From contig JABAKD010000025.1 in the NCBI GenBank assembly GCA_012845835.1, positions 8,700,338 to 8,764,337 of the forward strand: DNA of 64,000 bases, written 5' to 3'. This document shows, one piece after another, positions 57,521-64,000 of the stretch; position 1 is the first letter of the stretch, and each line of letters starts with the position of its first letter. Origin of the DNA: Undaria pinnatifida (lineage: Eukaryota; Sar; Phaeophyceae; Laminariales; Alariaceae). The notes beneath the pieces were generated by a model, which did no database searches, had not been told where the DNA came from, and saw nothing but the letters and a program-made list of their open reading frames with translations. The translations under genes and the position numbers were made by a program.

Positions 57521-57784
57521 TTTGCCAGCGTATAATACTCGCATTTTTCTTTCTTTTTTTTCGCCCAATTCATTTCCAAAACGGTTCTATCGCAGGGTTG
57601 TGCAATACCAGCACCGAGTCCTCGGCGCTTCTCACATTGACACACGGTTCGCTTTGCCAGCGTATAATACTCGCATTTTTCTTTCTTTTTTTTCGCCCAA
57701 TTCATTTCCAAAACGGTTCTATCGCAGGGTTGTGCAATACCAGCACCGAGTCCTCGGCGCTTCTCACATTGACACACGGTTCGC
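57521..57784. repeat. Perfect 132-bp tandem duplication
   Basis: The units 57521-57652 and 57653-57784 are base-for-base identical as far as I can compare, including an 8-T run. 132 is divisible by three, so the minus-strand open frame across it is a two-fold repeat (CEKRRGLGAGIAQPCDRTVL). Confidence 0.92.
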
Positions 57785-57929
57785 AACCAAAAAAAGCGGC
57801 TTCGGTATCTTTTTTGTGCTGTGTCACATCGAATCTGCCTGGTATGAATGTCTGCAGTAGTACGACAGTAGACCGTGTTATCGCGCTGCTTCGTAATCCC
57901 TTGCGCTTATTGGAGCTATGAGTCGGCAC

Positions 57930-58200
57930 GACTTAAGTCGCCAACTAACTAGTTATTGGTCGGTCGGACTAATATTTACCTGGTAGTCGTTTCCCGTAGG
58001 TGCTGACTGTCCGACTTATTACTTGAAGGAAGGATTATTTTGTGAGGGGTTTGTTTTTTGTGTTTTTGGGCGGGGCGCGGCCCCTCGGCCGGGGGGGGCT
58101 AATTTGGCTGACTTGAGTCGGCAGGTCGGCTCGCCATTAGCTGGCTTTACCAGCTGACTTGCCCACCAAAGTCAACTAGTTGGTTAAAGGGACCTATCGA
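57930..58200. repeat. Short inverted GCTGACTTGAGTCGGC-type repeats
   Basis: CTTAAGTCGCCAACTAACTA, TTGGCTGACTTGAGTCGGCA and GCCAGCTGGC-like pieces. A similar group (GCTAGCCAACTAGTCGGCTA) is at 11105-11190 in intron 10 of gene 1, next to a GGCCCCTCGGCC-like block in both. Confidence 0.65.
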
Positions 58201-58279
58201 CTAGTTCTTAGTGTCGAAATCCTGCTGACTTCCGGCTGTAGCATTTATGATTCGTGCGGTTTATGCACAAATATGTAAA

Positions 58280-58805
58280 CAGACTGTCAGTCACGGGAAA
58301 ACGTCCAGCGCGGTCAAGGGTGTCAAACCGATCGTTCCCCACTAAAATCTAGTAGTTTGGCGTCAGTAAAGGAAAACGATTGGAAAATTGTCGTCTGCCA
58401 AGGGCTGATCGTGCCGTCAGTCGAGGAAAACGCCGCAGCGGCCAAGGATGTCAAACCGATTGTTCCATACTAAAGCCTAGTAGTTTGTCGTCAGTCGCGG
58501 TAATTACCGGAAAATTGCTGTCTGTCAAGGGCTGATATTGCCGCCAGTCGAGGAAAAACGTCAAGCGGTCAAGGATGTCAACCGATCGTTTCACAGTAAA
58601 GCCGAGTAGTTTTGCGTCAGTCAAGGTAAACTAATGGAAAGTTGTCGTCTGTCAAGGACTGATAGTGCCCGTCAGTCAAGAGAAAACGTCCAGCGGTCAA
58701 GGGTGTCAAACCGATCGTTCCATACTAAAGCCTAGTAGTTTGGCGTCAGTCAAGGTAAATTATTGAAAAATTGCCGTCGGGTCGGTCAAGGAGTGACAGT
58801 GCCGT
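58280..58805 (+). repeat. Tandem array of about 115-bp units
   Basis: Four to five units, each with ACGTCCAGCGGTCAAGG, GTCAAACCGATCGTTCC, AAGCCTAGTAGTTTGGCG and a GGGCTGATAGTGCCGTC end. Confidence 0.9.
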
Positions 58806-59234
58806 CTCCTGACATATTTATTTATGCAAGGCCTCCTGGCCCAGCAAGGAAGGAGGTGTGACCGATAGATGTACTTCATAGCCAGTTGATTTTTTCGTCG
58901 TTTTATTTTCTCTTGTGAGCGTTGGAGGGTATGCGACCTCTCATTAGGAGTGGCGATTGAAGAAAAACAGAAAAGTTGTTGCATCATGTATGGGCCCCGT
59001 TTTCTGTACTGAATACCATATGTTAGTGCAATAAAATGGGGAAGGCAGCTCTATGTAGCACGATGCGTTTTTTTTTTTTTTTGGGGGGGGGGGAGTAGGG
59101 AAGTAAGTCGTTCTACGAAAGTACTTGAAATCAAAGTAGCGTACGTTTTGCAGCGGCAATACACTAATTAACTACCAGGTATGATACAAAGAGGGCGGCG
59201 TGATGGCGTTTTTCCTTTTTCTTCTTGAGCTCAT

Positions 59235-59440
59235 CCCATCTAGTATCCTCGCACTTTTTCCTTTCTCCTTCCCCTTCCCTAGACGTGACTCAGATCCGGG
59301 GTCACTACAAGCAGACTCTTCTCCCCCCTCCCCACTACGGTACGCGCCTTCATTTTTATCGCGAGAGGGCTTCTTCAGTGCTTTCTTCCCTCGTCGGCTT
59401 GCGTCGAATTTGTCAGTGCTTACCCACGCTATAGAGCGTT
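59235..59440 (+). repeat. Dispersed repeat C near the second LINE fragment
   Basis: CTAGACGTGACTCAGATCCG, GGGGTCACTACAAGCAG and GTCGGCTTGCGTCGAATTTG match. It lies directly upstream of the LINE copy at 59.5 kb. Confidence 0.8.
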
Positions 59441-59499
59441 CTCGACAGCTGGAGCCTCTAGAACATAATAATCTCCATGCCGAATGTAACCCCTCCATG

Positions 59500-59815
59500 A
59501 GCGCCGTGGCTACAAATATGTGCCCGTGTGGGACGACAATAGAAAGTAGGAGTCACATAGTAGAAGAGTCTGGTAGACTAGAGAGTAGCGAGAAAATGAT
59601 TGCTATCCTGGGAGACAGATGGTGGCCGCAGACGGCGAAACAGGACGGGGATAGGATAAGCAAACAACTTTCCATAGAATGTATGGAAGAAGCGTAATGA
59701 GCGCCCAAATGTTGGAGGTGTCTGTATTAGGAGTAGGAACGGTGCTCCGTCTCGAAAGGAATGCGTGGTCGTTGGTCAAATGGCTGAAGACAAGCAACAA
59801 ATGAGTACGCCCTCC
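59500..59815 (+). mobile_element. Second LINE fragment with internal deletion
   Basis: MCPCGTTIESRSHIVEE and ILGDRWWPQTAKQDGDRISK match the 3' end of the element at 55 kb. About 90 bases, including the last knuckle Cys, are deleted. Both copies end at the same point (AACAAATGAGTACGCC), which marks the element's 3' end. Confidence 0.8.
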
Positions 59816-59825
59816 CCCCAGCCTT

Positions 59826-61013
59826 TTGCGACTTGGCCACCGACCGGCAACAGCGCGCAAACGACATTGTTCGCGCACACCACGCCCTCACCGTTTCTCG
59901 CGTTAACCGCCGAAACTCCGCCCTCACCGACGCACTGCGTCCGGCACCTAACTTCGCTGTGGGTGGTTGGGCATGGGTGCACCCCTCTGCCGCCACCATC
60001 CGCCAGGGTGTGAAGGCGATCACGGACGCCAAGGTGCTCAAGGCCAAACTCGCGCTTAACTGGACGGGTTCTTACAAGATCCTGGCAGTCGGTCCCGGCA
60101 CCGCCGCCGAGACCCCGAACGGCTCACCACTCGGGGGCAACTTCCTCTATTTGAACCTCCCTTCCGACCTGTCCGGTTCGGATGCATGTCGGCGTGTGGC
60201 GATTGAACGCTGCAAGCCCTGCGCCAACCCACACGACAGCAGGGACATGCCCAAATACCAACTGGCAGGGCTGACGCAATATGTGCTCAATAATTTTCCA
60301 AGAAGTCCCCTCCTTACCACGTCACTCAACACGACGTTCGACCCCCCCCCAACGGATAAAGGTGGAGCAAATCACCGGCCATCAGTCAGCCCGACAACGA
60401 GGTGGCATCATCGCGGTGCTATACAAGACGCATTGGGTGGGACTCTCTGAACCATCCTGGGAGCGAGAAATGTACCTCCACCTCTCCCGCCCCGCCCCCA
60501 CATTTCGCGTTATCGGGCTGGCACTCCGGACCAGCACCGCTAAACCAACCGCCTCTACCGCCGAATGCGGATCGGGGCGGCACAACGCCAGCTCTCCCGC
60601 AACAACGTGGAACGTTTTCTCTCTTGCCGGGCTACGCTTGTGTTCCCCGCGCAGAGTGGCTCCGTCGCTACCACGACATGGTGCTTGCTAAGGGAGCCCA
60701 CGTTTGGTACAAGGGAGACGATGGGTTGTGGTGGCTTGAAAAATCAGCGCAAGTACAACCGAGGACAACGTATATCTGGTCCGATTTCTGGACGACCCGG
60801 GGCCGATCAAACTTCCTTTTCCCCCCGGCACGCTACACGACTTCGACGGGGGCCGTACGAGGCTCTTGGTGCCTGCAGGTCCACATCGCCAGCGCGTTTC
60901 CTCGGGGGATGCAACGTAACGTAGATGAATCTCGAGGCGCAGCTGTGGCCAGTTGGTTTTCAAGCCGCCACCGCTCCTCGCTGGTTTTCCTTTTGTTTTT
61001 TTTTGGGTCGTGA
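59826..61013 (+). mobile_element. Ty3/gypsy-like pol 3' end, frameshifted
   Basis: Three reading frames in succession give an integrase C-terminal stretch (NWTGSYKILAVGPG), a chromo-like module (ITGHQSARQRGGIIAVLYKT then HWVGLSEPSWERE) and a terminal block (YACVPRAEWLRRYHDMVL, WYKGDDGLWWL, then GSWCLQVHIASAFPRG). At least two frameshifts are needed to join them. I see no clear LTR. The assignment rests on the integrase-plus-chromo arrangement known for chromoviruses. Confidence 0.7.
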
Positions 61014-62200
61014 GGCTTGTGTCTTTTGTCTTTGGGTTGTGTGTGGCGTTTCGAGCGTTTTGACTGGATGTGGAGCGGTTCTTACCTATTTTTTTTTAAT
61101 CCTGCCACCCCCTCCCCCCGCTCAATGTCGGGCCACAGGGTCTGGGTAATCAGGTGGCTATTTGAGGCACAGGACTGTCGGTTTTTCGTGTTCGTTCCAA
61201 TTCGCCTTGCCGACGTCCTCCTCAGTCCAGAGCCGGGGGGCGACCAGGATACCCTGTTCGCGCATAATAACGTGGCACGGGGCTATACGGGACTGCGTGT
61301 TATTTTTTGTTTGTTTTTGTATTTGTTCTATTTTTTCGACTTAACACCTCACCCCCTCGCGGGGCTGTAGGTGGTGTGTCACCTTCCATTCCGGGTATTT
61401 TTCGCTCCTTCATCTCCCCCGCACTATGCCAGTGGTCCGCGGGAGGTTTTGGGCAGGAGTCCTCCCTCGTATTACCGCCTGGGTTAGCCCTTCATGTCGA
61501 CGATGGTTTGTCTTGCCATGGTGCCTTTTTCTGCGGTTGGGTTTGCCGTAGGGCCTCTTCCGTCTCGCCCCCCAACCCCCGCCACACCGCGGCGGTACGC
61601 AGCAGGTTTTTGATGGATGGTTTGCCTTACTATATACAATGTGCGTTTCCTTCAATTGCTTTTCTTCGCGTTTTTCTGGCTCCATGGCCAGGCCGTTAGA
61701 GGTGTGGGAGTGAGTTTTGAGGAGCCGCATCTTCGACTCGTGGTTTAGTTCGCAGAACCGGAGTTACCCCAAATCTCCCAAATTCCTGCATATGCGGCCG
61801 ATCAGGGTGGGCTGTATGCCGGTTGCCCCGGTGGCGTACCAGGTTTTCCTCGAGCCTGGTATAGGTCAGTTTCGTGAGTTCGAGCCCCGCCGAGTGCATA
61901 CTCGTATAAATTCGTGGGGACTTTTTCTTGTGCACAAATTGACTTGCGGAAACCGCGAGAGAGTGAGTTAGCAACACTCGATGAACAATCGACGAGCAGT
62001 GGGATTGCTGAACCCTATGCACGATACAAATTGAAGGCAAGAACCGGGGGGGACAAGGGACGACACCTGTGACCACGGCTTGTCCAGAAGCTGGAAAGTA
62101 GAAGTGTGAAGAAAAAAAAAAAAGTGTTAAGGTACGGCCTTGAAATGCCGGTAATTACCTGATTCGAGGCATTTGACCGTTTTCATGTATAGGTTTGCGT
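61014..62200. other. Stretch downstream of the gypsy-like fragment
   Basis: T-rich and without a recognised gene. It may hold the rest of the retroelement. At 61862-61900 GAGTTCGAGCCCCGCC resembles a tRNA-type internal promoter box B, so a SINE is possible, but no cloverleaf is evident. Confidence 0.35.
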
Positions 62201-62225
62201 TTTCTATTCAGAATAGCCAGGAAAT

Positions 62226-62252
62226 AGAACGGAGGCACGACGCCTCCGTTCT
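62226..62252. other. Perfect 11-bp stem hairpin
   Basis: AGAACGGAGGC, loop ACGAC, GCCTCCGTTCT. It could be a terminator-like or foldback element. No T-run follows. Confidence 0.75.
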
Positions 62253-62365
62253 CAGATGTTGTCCGGAGCTCTGGTGGAAATATATAGCTGCTTCTCTACG
62301 ACTATGGCTGACAAAGCGATTAATCACCGAAGACGCGAGCGGGCGGGCGAGAATCACAGAAGGCA

Positions 62366-62615
62366 GCAGAAGACTGATTCTACGATAGCCCCTCCCCAAA
62401 TCAGCGATTTTATTTGACTAACGTTTCATGGTTGCTCGACTCAAGGATACTATTGAGAAAAAAGCATCCATATATTTGCTTGTGTGCAAAGGTCTAGCGA
62501 TCGACGACGTCGGGGTGTCGGGGGACACCGTATTTCAGGATATACGACCGGGAGCTGGTTTTGAAACCGGCGATTTCGTTCAAGCAAAGTTGGGGAGGCT
62601 ACCATAGTAAGACTC
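62366..62615 (+). repeat. Dispersed repeat J, copy 2
   Basis: GACTGATTCTACGATAGCCC, GACGACGTCGGGGTGTCGGG, GAAACCGGCGATTTCGTTCA and CTACCATAGTAAGACTC. Confidence 0.85.
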
Positions 62616-62619
62616 AGAA

Positions 62620-63310
62620 GCTCAATGTGCCTAATAGGTAGACCTGCAGGGGATACTCTGTGTCCCCGCCCTGTCACTGTACGCCTGTATATCTGGTACC
62701 TGGTATCACATGCCAGATGTACGGTAAACTAGTGGCTCTATTTGGCAGACCACTCCAACCAATCCAACCCTTCCATGCAGGCAACACGAGGGCGATTCAC
62801 TTTTCTTCAGGGAGGACGCGTGCGAAGTACCTGTGTACGTTGTCTTCACATTAAACCGTTCTTTCTACCCAGCGGCATCAGTACACCCAGTGTCCGTGCT
62901 TGTTCATCCTACGAGTATATAGAGAGATACAAATTCTGTGATGTCACAGACTGTGAAACAGAGTAAACCAAACAGTCGCAACTCATCAAGGTAAACCAAG
63001 TGACATGCTGCCGTACCCGGGTACGAGAACACAACAAAACAAGCCAGACCATATTTAAAAACAAAGAAGTGGTGACCGGTTAATTATTGTGATAACGGCA
63101 CTACTCAAGAACCGTTACTAAGCAAAACATAGCGGTCGGGGGGATGGATCGCCATAATCCCCTGGGGATGGAACACTACCATCCCCTGCGAGCATACGTA
63201 AAAAAAGCGGAGATTCCAAGATACATATATATATATGTATACGGAGGAGGCGTTTCCGTTCAGGGGGCATTGCCACAGCTTCAAGAACAGCACACTTTTT
63301 CGAGATCCTC
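62620..63310. other. Right flank without a recognised gene
   Basis: Short open frames only. An AT microsatellite (ATACATATATATATATGTAT) is at 63220-63240. Confidence 0.5.
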
Positions 63311-63314
63311 GTGT

Positions 63315-63408
63315 GGATTAGCAAACCGTTGGCAAAAAGAAACCGGGTTGCAAACCGTTCGTAAAAACGGGTTGCGAACCTTTCGCAAAACTGGGTTGCG
63401 AACCAGAC
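63315..63408 (+). repeat. GGGTTGCGAACC tandem repeat
   Basis: Four imperfect units of about 27 bp (AAACCGTTCGTAAAAACGGG, TTGCGAACCTTTCGCAAAAC). Confidence 0.85.
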
Positions 63409-63589
63409 GTGCTCCTTTTTTTTTTCTTGTAGGCTATTCGCTTCAGGAGGTCTCTATTCTCTCCCAAAAAACGATTTTGAGGAATCAGAAATTAAGCCCA
63501 GCCCGATGAACAAACCCGTGGACTTGGGTATACAAAACAGTCGTTTCGTCAAACAAGAATTGCATTGTTCCGACGATTGAGGGATAAAC

Positions 63590-63685
63590 GCCTTTACTGC
63601 TCCTGGAAACCCTTTTTGGGAGCAAAATTACTTGAAGTTAGTATAAGAAGGGATTTTGAGGCTCCAAGTAAGTGGGGTTAAGCAT
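63590..63685 (+). repeat. Dispersed repeat H
   Basis: CCTGGAAACCCTTTTTGGGA, GCAAAATTACTTGAAGTTAG and TTTGAGGCTCCAAG. Confidence 0.75.
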
Positions 63686-64000
63686 GACTCAGTAGCTAGT
63701 ATTGGTGGCGTGCAATGGTACGCATCGTTTCCTCTTGGTACGGGACTGGGAGGCATGTCTTGAACGATATGTGTCTCGTACTGGGCGTGACTCTGACCCG
63801 CAGGCGCCTCTCAAAATATAGGGCCGGATGGCAGGCTCCTTCGCCCGACGTGGTCGCATGTTGAACAAACGCCAGGGCGGGCCTGTCGTTCTGGAACATA
63901 TTATCCGAGCACTGTGCCGAGGCTGAGCACGGTCACGCCTGCTCTGATCATGCAGGCCCCGCCAAACCTCACGTTTGAGGCAGGCTCTCCGTTCTCAGGT

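Noticed and set aside
57271-57786. 171-residue minus-strand open frame with a 44-residue repeat
   Set aside because: Its length is due to the 132-bp duplication. Low-complexity KKKKEK and the lack of splice or domain evidence argue against a gene.
61800-61905. tRNA gene
   Set aside because: A box B-like GAGTTCGAGCCCC is present, but I cannot fold a cloverleaf or find a convincing box A at the right distance.

Overview
The window is nuclear DNA of an intron-rich eukaryote. A stramenopile alga is most likely, and a brown alga is my first guess. This rests on serine/proline/alanine stalk repeats of the SAPS/PTAAPT kind, long repeat-filled introns with GT-AG borders, and remnants of LINE and Ty3/gypsy-like retroelements. 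The organism call is inference; no rRNA or organelle gene is present to test it. Two multi-exon genes can be assembled by hand with splice phases that agree at every junction. The rest is repeats and mobile-element debris.

Gene 1 (minus strand, 21676 down to 7515, 14 exons, 794 residues) encodes a predicted type I membrane protein: signal peptide, Cys-rich N-terminal region, a C-type lectin domain split over four exons, a Ser/Pro/Thr-rich stalk, a series of partly repeated extracellular modules, one membrane segment and a short basic tail. Gene 2 (plus strand, 31023 to 56490, 11 exons, 511 residues) joins an N-terminal lamin-tail domain (LTD) to a membrane domain of the CDP-alcohol phosphatidyltransferase family that is closest to phosphatidylinositol synthase. 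The residues that define the catalytic motif of that family are largely missing in the assembled product. The two genes are divergent, with about 9.3 kb between their start codons.

Layout: 1-7.5 kb, dispersed and tandem repeats without a convincing gene; 7.5-21.7 kb, gene 1, whose introns hold G-rich satellites, a TAG microsatellite, MITE-like elements and decayed exon copies; 21.7-31 kb, repeats plus weak unassigned coding-like stretches, including a Cys-rich exon-like segment at 25.4 kb; 31-56.5 kb, gene 2, with a 1.5 kb pyrimidine-rich minisatellite, LTD pseudoexons, an eightfold exon ladder at 49.8-52.6 kb and a 5'-truncated LINE in its last intron; 56.8-64 kb, copies of the gene 2 terminal exon tail, a perfect 132-bp tandem duplication, a second LINE fragment, a frameshifted gypsy-like pol fragment and further repeats.

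The recurring theme is local duplication of single exons together with flanking intron. It is seen repeatedly in both genes and usually leaves one intact copy beside decayed ones.
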